Part shown: positions 16,332-25,101 of the stretch, piece after piece | How the letters are laid out: each line of letters begins with the position of its first letter | Numbering within the stretch: position 1 is the first letter of the stretch | Source: Polynucleobacter sp. UK-Mo-2m-Kol15 | Lineage (GTDB): Bacteria; Pseudomonadota; Gammaproteobacteria; Burkholderiales; Burkholderiaceae | Reading direction: 5' to 3' | Assembly: GCF_018881505.1 (NCBI RefSeq) | Contig: NZ_JACVQC010000001.1 | Location: forward strand, 727,927-791,926 | DNA length: 64,000 bases | Notes under the pieces: model-generated | Seen by the model: the letters and a program-made list of their open reading frames with translations, nothing else | What the model was told of the DNA's origin: nothing | Databases searched by the model: none | Translations under genes and position numbers: made by a program

Positions 16332-17396
16332 ATGAAACAAATTAATCTTGGAATTATTGGTACTGGTTGGTGTGGTGGAATTCGTGCAGAGACTGCTCGC
16401 GGAAGCGCACTGATTAAGGATATTCATATTGCAGAGACTAATGAACTGCGTCTTAAAGAAATGGCGAATTTAGTAGAAGCTAAAACAGCTACGACAGATT
16501 ATCGCGAACTATTAAAAATACAAGATATTGATGCGGTCATGATTTCAGCCACTCCAGAAACTACCCATTATCCAATCGCGCGAGATGCGTTATTGGCAGG
16601 TAAACATGTGTTCATGGAAAAGCCGATTGCAATAGAGCTTTCAGAAGCTGATGAGTTAATTGCTTTAGCTAAAAAATCAAATTTAAAGTTCAGTATTGGT
16701 TACTCACAGCGATTTAATCCTAAATTTGCTTACGTTAAAAAATCAATTACCAATGGCACCATTGGTCGTCCAGTAAGCGTCTTGGTTAGCCGCCACATTA
16801 CCCGTAGTTTGGGTAAAAAGATTACTGGACGCGGTAAGCTGTCTCCGGCTGCAATGGAGTCAACCCACGATTTGGATTTTGTATTTTGGTGTCTAGAGCC
16901 AGCAAAGCCTGTCAAGGTCTATTCCCAATTGAATTTCGGGGCAATGCGTGAATCGACCGGCGCTGAGATTCCAGATACCCAATGGATCACAGTCACAATG
17001 GATAGCGGACTTTCATTTGTGGTCGGTGGTGGCTGGAGCTTGCCACTCGGTTATCCAAACTTTTCCACAACTTGGATTGAGTTTCTTGGTACCGAAGGTG
17101 CAGTAATGGTCGATGATAGTCACAAAGATGTGGTGATTAACACCATGGAAAAGGGTATGCAGTTGCCAATGTCTACCATGCCTGGTGAGAAAGTGGATCA
17201 CGTGTTTGCTGGCCCAATGGCTGCAGAAACCATTCATTTTATTGAGGCAGTAGTTTTTGATAGGCCCGTACTCGTCACTGGTGAGCAGGCTCGTACTGTG
17301 ATGGAGGTCTACATGGCCGCAGATCTCTCTGCTGAGACTGGTAACCCAGTCTATCTGCCTTTGCCCGAAGAAAAACTTAAAGTAGTCGCGGGGTAA
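16332..17396 (+). CDS. Gfo/Idh/MocA family oxidoreductase
   Basis: 354 residues from ATG 16332; AAGAGGG (16317-16323) is 8 nt upstream, so an alternative GTG at 16323 is inside the ribosome site and unlikely. LGIIGTGWCGGIRAE is the NAD(P) motif, MEKPIAI the catalytic-lysine motif, and STHDLDFVFW a typical substrate-domain motif with His. It follows the secreted unknown protein and ends directly before another family member, with only TAA-TTG between the stop and the next ATG. The pair may act on successive or stereochemically different intermediates, or form a heteromer. Confidence 0.9.
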   Translation: MKQINLGIIGTGWCGGIRAETARGSALIKDIHIAETNELRLKEMANLVEAKTATTDYRELLKIQDIDAVMISATPETTHYPIARDALLAGKHVFMEKPIAIELSEADELIALAKKSNLKFSIGYSQRFNPKFAYVKKSITNGTIGRPVSVLVSRHITRSLGKKITGRGKLSPAAMESTHDLDFVFWCLEPAKPVKVYSQLNFGAMRESTGAEIPDTQWITVTMDSGLSFVVGGGWSLPLGYPNFSTTWIEFLGTEGAVMVDDSHKDVVINTMEKGMQLPMSTMPGEKVDHVFAGPMAAETIHFIEAVVFDRPVLVTGEQARTVMEVYMAADLSAETGNPVYLPLPEEKLKVVAG

Positions 17397-17399
17397 TTG

Positions 17400-18512
17400 A
17401 TGAGAGATCGCCAAGCAAAAAATATCGGCTTAGCTATTGTTGGCGCTGGTCGAGTCGGCTTATTTCGAGGTGAAGTAGCGGCTCGCCATGCTCAAGTTGG
17501 TTGGATCGGGATTGCAGAAAAAAATCCAGAACGAGCCAAGCTCATAGCTGAAAAATTGAAGGCAGATTTTGTAACATCTGACTATCGGGAGCTATTAAAC
17601 AGGCCCGAAGTCAATGCGACCATTATTTCAACAGATGAGCACTTGCACGTTGATCCGATTTTGCTAGCGGCAGAGCGTAAACACTCCTTAATGATTGAAA
17701 AGCCCTTAGCTACTGATCTAGGTGATTCAGCAAGAGTTTTAGCTGCGATCCAAGCAGCTGGTGTCGATGCCGTTGTGGGCTATACCCAGCGATTTCGTCG
17801 TCGCTGGTTGGCTGCAAAGGAGAAGGTGAGTACAGGTCAACTGGGTGATGTCACGCTAGTCTCTTCTCGTGCCTTTATGAATCGATTGGTTGCAATTGAT
17901 AACTATAAGAGAACTGATCACCCTGAAAAAATTTCTCCGATGGTGATATCCGGAACACATGCTTTGGATATTGTGATGTGGATGATGGAGGGTAAAACTC
18001 CAGTGGAGATTTATGCGCGCTCCATTGATAAGGCCCTGGGGCCTGAGTGGAAGGGGATTGATGCAACCTCTGGGGTGATTACGTTCTCCGATGGAACTAT
18101 TTATCAATCAACTATTTCTTGGGCATTGCCAGTAGTTTGGCCTGGAGCGGTTTATAGCCTGGATGTTGGTATTGTTGGAACTGAGGGTGTATTAACTATT
18201 GATGATACTCATCGCGATATTGTGCTGGCAACTAGCAAGTCTCAGGGTGAAGGTTATGCGCCTGATTCTGCTCGACGTGTTGATTTCATGGGAAGCTATC
18301 CTCCAGGAGATATGGCCTTGGGAGAGCTTCGTGGTCCAATGCGTGAGGAGACAGAATCTTGGTTAAATCGCGTGGCATTGGGCTTGCCTACTCCTGCTGC
18401 TACAGCTGCTGAGGCGCATCGCAATTTGATGCTAACCAAGGCATTCGACTTATCTGCAAGATTGAAAAAGCCGATTTCATTGCCAATAGAGCCTAGTGAC
18501 GATATTTACTAA
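17400..18512 (+). CDS. Gfo/Idh/MocA family oxidoreductase, tandem paralogue
   Basis: 370 residues. VGAGRVGLFRGEVA is the NAD(P) fold, IEKPLAT the lysine motif and SGTHALDIVMWMM the substrate-site helix. The start is ATG 17400, 3 nt after the previous stop and in the same frame, with the preceding TTG unlikely to be used. It ends the plus-strand module; a bidirectional terminator follows at 18595-18632. The two tandem copies share the C-terminal block ending in LTKAFDLSA/MAADLSAETG, showing that they arose by duplication, but their N-termini have diverged. Confidence 0.9.
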   Translation: MRDRQAKNIGLAIVGAGRVGLFRGEVAARHAQVGWIGIAEKNPERAKLIAEKLKADFVTSDYRELLNRPEVNATIISTDEHLHVDPILLAAERKHSLMIEKPLATDLGDSARVLAAIQAAGVDAVVGYTQRFRRRWLAAKEKVSTGQLGDVTLVSSRAFMNRLVAIDNYKRTDHPEKISPMVISGTHALDIVMWMMEGKTPVEIYARSIDKALGPEWKGIDATSGVITFSDGTIYQSTISWALPVVWPGAVYSLDVGIVGTEGVLTIDDTHRDIVLATSKSQGEGYAPDSARRVDFMGSYPPGDMALGELRGPMREETESWLNRVALGLPTPAATAAEAHRNLMLTKAFDLSARLKKPISLPIEPSDDIY

Positions 18513-18594
18513 GAAAACTCAATTTATTAGAGTTTCTGTAAGTTATTTAGTTCTCACTCTTTGCGCTTTGTTAAGCTGATTTCCCCCTGTCATA

Positions 18595-18632
18595 AAATAA
18601 AAACACCAACTCGAAAGTTGGTGTTTTTATTT
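18595..18632. terminator. Bidirectional Rho-independent terminator
   Basis: An 11-bp perfect stem AAACACCAACT/AGTTGGTGTTT with a CGAA tetraloop, extended by A-T pairs to 17 bp. A-tract on the left and T-tract on the right let it stop transcription from both the plus-strand module (stop 18512) and the minus-strand Bug gene (stop 18645), which converge here. Confidence 0.92.
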
Positions 18633-18644
18633 ATACAACACAAT

Positions 18645-19631
18645 CTAGTCAATCTTAATTCCAGAATCCTTAACCACTTTTGCAAATTTATTAAATTCGG
18701 TTTTAACAAGTGCGCTGAATTCTGCAGGAGTACTTCCAATAGGGTCAGCACCCTCGCGAAGAAAGCGATCACGAATCTCAGGCTGTTTAATTGCTCGCGC
18801 TGTTTCCTTATAGATCTGGTCTACGATCTGTGGCGGCGTATTAGTAGCAACAAACATTCCAAACCAAGTATTGATATCGTAACCAGTTAATCCGGCTTCA
18901 GCCAAGGTTGGGATATCTTTCGCAGCTAATGAGCGTGTAATTGTAGTCACCGCCATCGCCTTTAAACGACCATCCTTCACCAAAGGGAGGGCATTCACAA
19001 TTGGAATAAATGCAACCTCTACCTCACCCGCAACAACAGCATTCAGTGCGGGGCCAGCGCCCTTGTAAGGCACATGGACCATAGATGCTCCAGTAGCGGA
19101 ATTAAACATCTCTCCAGCCAAATGACTACCAGCGCCATTACCTGAGGTTGAATAGTTTAACTTTCCAGGGTTAGCTTTAGCATACGCAATAAATTCTTTG
19201 ACATTGTTCGCGGGAACTTTTGGGTTAATCACCACTACAAAAGGCATTTGCGCTACCTGGGTTACCGGCACTAGATCTTTAAGCGTATCGTAATTTAAAT
19301 TTTTATAGAGATGTGGAGCAATCACGGTGCTAGTTGATTGCGCCATTAAAATCGTATAACCATTTGGCTGTGATTTTGAGACAAACTCAGCCGCAATCGT
19401 GCCAGATGCGCCTGATTTATTTTCGACCACAATGCTTTGTCCCATGTAATCTCCCAGCTGATTACTGATGGTGCGAGTAATAAAGTCGGCTCCACCCCCA
19501 GCAGAGGCCGGCACGATAACCTTAATTGGCCGATTTGGGTATGGTTGCGCGTTTACTGCATTATGGAGACATGCTAAGCTTGCAAATGCCCCCATCGTAA
19601 TGAAAATTTTTCTCAGTAAAAAAGATTTCAT
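18645..19631 (-). CDS. Bug/TctC-type periplasmic receptor
   Basis: 328 residues with a signal peptide ending near residue 28 (VNA-QPY). Family blocks: PIKVIVPASAGGGADFITR, VENKSGASGTIA, NYSTSGNGAGSHLAGE and HVPYKGAGPA. A GAGGT ribosome site lies before the ATG. Last gene of the minus-strand module and tandem with a second receptor gene (gap 64 nt). No TctA/TctB is present. Confidence 0.93.
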   Translation of the reverse strand: MKSFLLRKIFITMGAFASLACLHNAVNAQPYPNRPIKVIVPASAGGGADFITRTISNQLGDYMGQSIVVENKSGASGTIAAEFVSKSQPNGYTILMAQSTSTVIAPHLYKNLNYDTLKDLVPVTQVAQMPFVVVINPKVPANNVKEFIAYAKANPGKLNYSTSGNGAGSHLAGEMFNSATGASMVHVPYKGAGPALNAVVAGEVEVAFIPIVNALPLVKDGRLKAMAVTTITRSLAAKDIPTLAEAGLTGYDINTWFGMFVATNTPPQIVDQIYKETARAIKQPEIRDRFLREGADPIGSTPAEFSALVKTEFNKFAKVVKDSGIKID

Positions 19632-19695
19632 GCTCTACCTCATGTTAGGTGCTATAGGTTGTATAAAAATAATTTCCGAAAAGATGGAATTTTGC

Positions 19696-20679
19696 TTATT
19701 CCTTCGGTATGTTTAATTTCTTAATTTGCTCCCCCGCAGCTATAGAATCTTTTCTGGCAATCTCATTGACTCTGCTTGGTGCACTGAAAAGCGGTGTGAC
19801 ACCTAATCTCAGGAAGCTATCCTTAACATCGGATGAGCTCATAATTTTTTCAAGTGTGGTGTTGAGTTTTTGAATGATAGGTTCAGGAACTCCTTTTTGA
19901 GTGACAAGGGTCCACCAAACAACTGACTCAAAATTAGGATATCCAAGCTCTACCATTGTGGGTACATCAGGAAGGGAGGTGGAGCGTTGTGCTGTTGTAA
20001 CTGCCAAAGGAGTTAATTTTTTCGTATTGATGAATGGAAGTGCTGGCGCCATATCTGAGAAAACTAATTGCACTTCACCTGCGACCAAGGCTGCGGTTGC
20101 CTGACCATTTCCCTTGTATGGAATATGGGTAATGTCTATATTGGCTGCGGATGCAAACTTCTCACCAGCTAAGTGTGCTGTATTACCTTTCGCGCCTGCA
20201 CCGTAATTAATCTCACCTGGCTTAGCTTTTGCAAGTGCGACTAGTTCACTCACTGTCTTTGCAGGTGAGTTTGGATTTACAACCAGCACCTGGCCTGCAA
20301 TGCCCACCATGGTAATAGGTGAAAAATCTTTATACCAGTCATAACTTAGTTTTTTATAAAGAAATTGATTATTTAAAATGATGCTGCTGGTTGATAGTAA
20401 AAGCGTATATCCATCAGCTGGAGATTTAGCCGCTGCGTCAAGGCCGATGGTGCCATTTGCACCCGGTTTGTTTTCAACGATAACGCTTTGCCCCAAAGCA
20501 TCACCCAGTTTTTGTGCAATGATTCTGCTTAGCAAATCACTGGTTCCTCCGGGTGGAAAAGGCGCAATAATTTTCATTGCATGATTTGGATAGTTTTGTT
20601 GAGCTATCGCAACCAGGGGAATGAAAAGTAGCGCTATCAATGAACTTCTTAAGGCGATGAAGCTGAGCTTGCGTTGCAT
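19696..20679 (-). CDS. Bug/TctC-type periplasmic receptor, tandem copy
   Basis: 327 residues, signal peptide to about residue 26 (AIA-QQNYP). Shows PFPPGGTSDLLSR, VENKPGANGTIG, INYGAGAKGNTAHLAGE and HIPYKGNGQA; the fourth motif carries N instead of A/G, and the AKGNT loop differs from its neighbour, so the two receptors likely bind different ligands. Ribosome site TCGGAG is close before the ATG. It is preceded by a gene-free stretch of 299 bp, so it probably has its own promoter. Confidence 0.93.
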   Translation of the reverse strand: MQRKLSFIALRSSLIALLFIPLVAIAQQNYPNHAMKIIAPFPPGGTSDLLSRIIAQKLGDALGQSVIVENKPGANGTIGLDAAAKSPADGYTLLLSTSSIILNNQFLYKKLSYDWYKDFSPITMVGIAGQVLVVNPNSPAKTVSELVALAKAKPGEINYGAGAKGNTAHLAGEKFASAANIDITHIPYKGNGQATAALVAGEVQLVFSDMAPALPFINTKKLTPLAVTTAQRSTSLPDVPTMVELGYPNFESVVWWTLVTQKGVPEPIIQKLNTTLEKIMSSSDVKDSFLRLGVTPLFSAPSRVNEIARKDSIAAGEQIKKLNIPKE

Positions 20680-20978
20680 AATTGTCTCCGAATCTGATTT
20701 AAATATCGTTCTTATGGGTATTACAAAACCTGATTAATTTTGGCCGGCAATGTCGGCTTGAACTCCCAATTTTTATCATAATTTCCCTAAAAATACTCTA
20801 GGTGTATTCAGCATTTTTAATTCAAAAATAATCCCTCTGAAGAGGAGGGTATTTGATGGCCAATGATCTCCACAATACGAACCAGTGAATTTCAATCTCA
20901 TTCGGATAATTGCTGGTCTATTTGATATCGCTAAAAAAAGGGGCGCTGAGAGCAATGAGATCGCAAGATGAAAGAGTT
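20680..20978. other. Gene-free spacer of 299 bp
   Basis: No supported gene on either strand; only very short open frames. It holds a candidate minus-strand terminator at 20822-20849 and should contain the promoter of the Bug gene starting at 20679. I see no other repeat or motif that I can name. Confidence 0.6.
20822..20849 (-). terminator. Candidate terminator after the Gfo/Idh gene
   Basis: On the minus strand CCCTC, a 7-nt loop and GAGGG form a short GC-rich stem, followed by ATTATTTTTG. It lies 130 nt beyond the stop codon at 20979, between this gene and the next Bug gene on the same strand. The stem is only 5 bp, so the call is tentative. Confidence 0.4.
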
Positions 20979-21959
20979 TTATGGATGTACCTTTATAGTG
21001 GATTGTTTGTTCACTGATTGCACAATGGCTTCAAAAAGGTTGATTGTTTGTCCCATTTCTTCTGTGCTAATTGGGTAGGGTATTTCTCCGCCTGACGCAA
21101 TGGAGGTGGCAAATGCATCGAGTTCTGCCTTAATAGAGTCAATTGCTGGGTAGGTAAAGCGCTCAACTACATAACCATTTCTGCGAACAATGCACTCAGT
21201 TTCGCCAATCGCCTCTACTGAACCAGCATCTCCAAAGGCATGCATTCGCCAAAATAGAGGGGTGGCTCTAACCATCGCAAAATAAGCGCTCACCCCATTT
21301 TCAAATTGGACATTGACTGAGGTGGCATCACGAGGATCTTTGCCTGACCTGAAGCTGGCAACATGAGCAGAAACTTGACTTGCTTTTCCCGCAAGGTTAA
21401 CCATGGCATCAATAATATGAATACCCGTACCAGTTAATCCACCGGCGGGTGATTCGGTTGGTTTATCGCGCCAATCTGAGAAAAATTTTGTCGAATGCTC
21501 ATTGCTGTAGTGGCCTTCAATATGCATTAAAGTGCCTAGGGTGCCGCTGGCCACAACCTCTCGGAGTTTGGCCATGGAAGGCCAAAATCGTTTATTTTGT
21601 CCCACTGCAAGAATGACATGATTGTCTTTGCATGCTTTGATGGCGGTTACTGCATCCTCATGTCTGAGTGCCAATGGCTTCTCACAAAATACATGCTTTC
21701 CTGCTTGTGCCGAAGCCACAATTTGGTCTGAATGCATGGAATGGGGTGTAGCTAAAACAATTGCCTCAATCAGGGGGTTGGATAACGCATCACTCAGTTC
21801 ATTACTCAAGGTAATTTGATGAGCTTTGCAGTATTCAGATGCTTCAGCCATTTCTTTGGTCACGATCATGGCGAGTCGAATTTTGGAGTCTTCCCCCTCC
21901 ATTGCTTTCGCTAAATTTTTTCCCCACCAACCAAATCCAATTAAAGCAACGTTGACCAT
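20979..21959 (-). CDS. Gfo/Idh/MocA family oxidoreductase
   Basis: 326 residues. VALIGFGWWGKNLAKAM at residues 4-20 is the NAD(P) motif, CEKPLAL near 93 the lysine motif, and TGTGIHIIDAMVNLAG the substrate-site helix with His. The GWWGK motif and overall blocks match the copy at 11760 more closely than the tandem pair at 16332/17400. It lies 23 nt downstream of the enolase-superfamily gene in a minus-strand operon. It presumably oxidises a hydroxy product of that pathway with NAD(P)+. Confidence 0.9.
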   Translation of the reverse strand: MVNVALIGFGWWGKNLAKAMEGEDSKIRLAMIVTKEMAEASEYCKAHQITLSNELSDALSNPLIEAIVLATPHSMHSDQIVASAQAGKHVFCEKPLALRHEDAVTAIKACKDNHVILAVGQNKRFWPSMAKLREVVASGTLGTLMHIEGHYSNEHSTKFFSDWRDKPTESPAGGLTGTGIHIIDAMVNLAGKASQVSAHVASFRSGKDPRDATSVNVQFENGVSAYFAMVRATPLFWRMHAFGDAGSVEAIGETECIVRRNGYVVERFTYPAIDSIKAELDAFATSIASGGEIPYPISTEEMGQTINLFEAIVQSVNKQSTIKVHP

Positions 21960-21982
21960 ATGCTAGCTACCTTTACCAAAAA

Positions 21983-23089
21983 TTACACGAGAAAACGCTT
22001 CAGTTGATCTTCATTCACTTCTATTCCTAGGCCTGCAGCAGTCGGGATAGAGTACATGCCATTGATTGGCTGAATAGGCTTGTCAACAATATCTTCGGCT
22101 AAATATAAGTGGCTCGGGCTAACCCCCCAGTTCACATTATTTAATGCGGCGCTCAGTTGCAATACTGCCGCCGAGGCAATCGATGTCTCTGCAATCTTTC
22201 CGGCAAGATTAATCTCTAGGTTTAATGCATTACATACCGCCGCACTCTGGAGAACACCACTGATCCCGCCTAATTTAAGTGTTTTAAGGGAAACGCCAGA
22301 GACGCCATGCCCTTTAGCGCTAATCATATCTGCGGTACTGGTAATTGATTCATCAAGCCCAATCGGCGCAAGATGAAGATCGCAGATCTGTTTCAATCCT
22401 GAAATATTGTCTTTTTTAAGGGGCTGCTCTAAAAAAGCAAGATTAGCATTCTTGCAGCCCTCTAAAAATTCCACGGCCTGTTCGGTTGTGTAGCCCATAT
22501 TGGCATCAGCACAAATTTGTATTCCATCTCCTAGGACCTTGCGCATACCTAGGAATGATTGAATATCCTCTGCAAGCGATTTCACGCCAAGCTTGAGCTT
22601 AAAAAACCGATAACCAAGAGTCAGGCATTTTTCAGTCTCCCTGATATCTGAGTCTACCGACTTGGTTCCGATTAACCATAGCGGGGGAATTTGATCTCTT
22701 TGTCTTCCGCCCATCAAAGTACAGGCACTAACTCCCAACTCTTTTCCTAGAAGATCATATAAAGCCATGTCAATCGCTGCTGCTGCCCCATTTCCTTGTG
22801 GAAATTTTTGGGTGATCAAGTTGCTGATGCCCGATAAACAATGTGAGTCTTGGCCAATGAGTAGGGCGTGAATATGATGATGAAATACATTCTTCATTTG
22901 ATCGAGGGATTGGCCGCCATGACTTGGGGCAGCTGTATTTTCACCCCAACCGACAATACCGTGATGCGTTTCTAGTCGGACAATAAATGTCTCTGCATGC
23001 GTAATCTGAACCCCAGCCATCAGCATCGGCTTGATGAGGGGAATTTTTAAGGTAAAAGCTGTTGCGTAGCGAATAGTGGATGGTTTCAA
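21983..23089 (-). CDS. Enolase-superfamily enzyme, muconate cycloisomerase/epimerase-like
   Basis: 368 residues with all marks of the MLE subgroup: KLK at 164-166, CADANMGY with Asp195, LEQP with Glu221, GLDES with Asp246 and a lysine in SLKTLKLGG (269). The Asp, Glu, Asp bind Mg2+, the two lysines are the acid/base pair. Reactions possible in this subgroup: cycloisomerisation, dipeptide or amino-acid epimerisation, or o-succinylbenzoate synthesis; the sequence does not decide. It overlaps the upstream dehydrogenase gene by 4 nt (ATGA), so translation is coupled. Confidence 0.85.
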   Translation of the reverse strand: MKPSTIRYATAFTLKIPLIKPMLMAGVQITHAETFIVRLETHHGIVGWGENTAAPSHGGQSLDQMKNVFHHHIHALLIGQDSHCLSGISNLITQKFPQGNGAAAAIDMALYDLLGKELGVSACTLMGGRQRDQIPPLWLIGTKSVDSDIRETEKCLTLGYRFFKLKLGVKSLAEDIQSFLGMRKVLGDGIQICADANMGYTTEQAVEFLEGCKNANLAFLEQPLKKDNISGLKQICDLHLAPIGLDESITSTADMISAKGHGVSGVSLKTLKLGGISGVLQSAAVCNALNLEINLAGKIAETSIASAAVLQLSAALNNVNWGVSPSHLYLAEDIVDKPIQPINGMYSIPTAAGLGIEVNEDQLKRFLV

Positions 23090-23970
23090 TTGGAGTCCCC
23101 TCGGCGGTGAATTGCCTCGAATATGATTGCGTTATCTTGCTTTCCTTCCCCTCGCTCAAGGCAGGCTTCCAATAGCTCGGTGTATTGAGTTGCCAGGGGG
23201 AGCGGTTGATTATTTTGCGCTGCTAGTTTATGAATGAGGCCAAAATCTTTGAGACTTTGATCAACACGGCTTTGAGGTTCATCATACTTTCGCTTTGTCA
23301 TGAAAGGGCCCTTAACGCGCATGACGCTAGATTCAGCGGCTGAATTTTGAAGTAGGCTTAATAAGGTGTCTGTATCTAATCCAATTCGTTGTCCGAATAC
23401 TAAACCCTCTGCAAGTGCGGCTCGATGAAGTCCTAAAACGAGATTGATCGCCAGTTTAGCCTTGCTGGCACTGCCAATCTCGCCAACATACATTCTTTTT
23501 GCACACATAGCATCTAGTATCGGCGATAAATTATCGATAGCTTTTTTATCACCACCTATGAGGCCAAGGCAGTCTCCATTCGCTACTTGTTTACTTGTAC
23601 CGGAAATAGGCATCTCTATAAAGTGCGCAGAATGTTTGTGCGTGGCAGCGGCAATTTCGCAAATAGCCTCCGGTTCACAAGTACTGGTGCAGATAATATT
23701 TAGGGCTGAAGCTCGGGGGCTCAAAAGCAAACCCTGTGGACCAAGAAGGGTTTCTTGGATTTGCTTTGTATCAAAGAGGCACAGGATCAAAGCATCTGTT
23801 TTTTCAGCCAACGCTATTGCCGATGAAGCCACTCTTGCGCTACCAAACTCATGGCAGCGATCATGATTAATGTCATAGCCTAGAGTTTCATATCCCTGAC
23901 TTTGTAATCTTGTTGAAAAGGCTTGACCCATTAAGCCAAGACCGATGATGCCAACCACTTTTTCTCTCAT
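23086..23970 (-). CDS. NAD(P)-dependent beta-hydroxyacid dehydrogenase
   Basis: 294 residues. VVGIIGLGLMGQAFS at the N-terminus binds NAD(P); FIEMPISGTSKQ is the substrate loop and GSASKAKLAINLVLGLHRAALAEGL holds the catalytic lysine. Third member of this family in the window. It sits between the DctP-like gene (6-nt gap) and the MLE-type gene (4-nt overlap) in a tight operon with a Bug receptor upstream, so it acts in the same pathway. Substrate unknown; loops differ from 3958 and 5082. Confidence 0.85.
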   Translation of the reverse strand: MREKVVGIIGLGLMGQAFSTRLQSQGYETLGYDINHDRCHEFGSARVASSAIALAEKTDALILCLFDTKQIQETLLGPQGLLLSPRASALNIICTSTCEPEAICEIAAATHKHSAHFIEMPISGTSKQVANGDCLGLIGGDKKAIDNLSPILDAMCAKRMYVGEIGSASKAKLAINLVLGLHRAALAEGLVFGQRIGLDTDTLLSLLQNSAAESSVMRVKGPFMTKRKYDEPQSRVDQSLKDFGLIHKLAAQNNQPLPLATQYTELLEACLERGEGKQDNAIIFEAIHRRGDSN

Positions 23971-23976
23971 AGCGAA

Positions 23977-25101
23977 TTATTCCAGTGGCGTAATATTAGT
24001 TAGAGGATTTTTAAGGGCGCTCTCAAATAATTCATCTGCAGAATACTGACTAAAGTGTTTAGTTGATTCATGTATGGCGCCAATCATTTTTTCCGAGGGG
24101 TATCCTAAGCTTGCCATTTCCTTGGAATATTTATTTGCTACTCCTGCTAATTGATGTTTCCATCGCTGAATTTCTTCTGCATTGATGTCGATAAATTGCA
24201 TGCCTGACTCTTGAAAGGCTACCCGTGCTCTAGCGCCTGCTAGCCCATAAAATAACTGTGCTCCAGCTTGCGCTAATGCCCTTAGCCATTGATTTACAAT
24301 TATTTTTAAGTCTGGAGACAGTTTGTTCCAAAAATGATGTGAGAGTCCATACTCAAGATTGACGCGGACTAAATTTGCTGAGGTTCTATAGCGGGCGAAC
24401 TGAAAAATTCCTGCCGTATAGGCTGCGCTATCCGATATTGATACAGCGTCAGTCTCATTACTGGCAAACTTTGCCTTAGCCTCTGGCGTACTACATCCTA
24501 TTGGAATAGCGCCTAGCGTTTTATAAATATCGAATTCCATGCCATCACTACAGGCAACTTTTTTACCAATTAAATCATCGAGGCACTCAATCGGTTCTCG
24601 GCTGAAAAGGTTGTATTCACTAGTAGCAACCAGGCGACCCATGAGAATTTGATTGGCCTCAAAATCTTTTTTGAAATAATCGTGATAGAGCGCTTCTGAT
24701 ACTGCAGTAGCAACCTCAGCGCTCGGAAATATAAATGGCAAGCTGAGACTTTGTGCTGCTGGAAATATCTTAGAATCCCATGCCGAGTAAACAGGGCACA
24801 TATCAGTCACATTGTTAATAAGCGCATCAATTCCTTCGCGTTCTTTATGAAGGCTGCCACCCCAGTAACCCTTTACTTGAATTGCGCCCTTAGTCATGAT
24901 TTGTAATCGTTTGAATGCGGGCTCAAAAACATCTTTTACTGCTGGTGAATCGCCTGGTATGTGGGCGCTAATTCTTAATGTAATTGCATCAGGCTTAACA
25001 ATCAGATCTTCCTCTGAAGTGTCAAGCCATGCGCGTGAGCAAGAAGTTTTAGCAATGACTTCTTCGACGCTGTCGTTTGCGCCAATTTGCTGTGGATTCA
25101 T
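23977..25101 (-). CDS. DctP-like TRAP solute-binding protein without signal peptide
   Basis: 374 residues. From about residue 39 the sequence follows the DctP family: ITLRISAHIPGDSP, a WGGSLHKEREGIDALINNVTD ligand-lobe motif, SLPFIFPSAEVA and a long C-terminal helix pair. Unlike normal DctP, there is no hydrophobic signal: the first 38 residues are polar (MNPQQIGANDSVEE). Where DctP usually has the carboxylate-binding Arg (GxKIR), this has GKKVAC. The ATG follows the TAA of the Bug gene directly and in the same frame, so no longer upstream start is possible. AAAGG lies 11 nt before the ATG. No DctQ or DctM is nearby. It may be a cytoplasmic ligand binder or part of a readthrough fusion. Confidence 0.78.
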   Translation of the reverse strand: MNPQQIGANDSVEEVIAKTSCSRAWLDTSEEDLIVKPDAITLRISAHIPGDSPAVKDVFEPAFKRLQIMTKGAIQVKGYWGGSLHKEREGIDALINNVTDMCPVYSAWDSKIFPAAQSLSLPFIFPSAEVATAVSEALYHDYFKKDFEANQILMGRLVATSEYNLFSREPIECLDDLIGKKVACSDGMEFDIYKTLGAIPIGCSTPEAKAKFASNETDAVSISDSAAYTAGIFQFARYRTSANLVRVNLEYGLSHHFWNKLSPDLKIIVNQWLRALAQAGAQLFYGLAGARARVAFQESGMQFIDINAEEIQRWKHQLAGVANKYSKEMASLGYPSEKMIGAIHESTKHFSQYSADELFESALKNPLTNITPLE

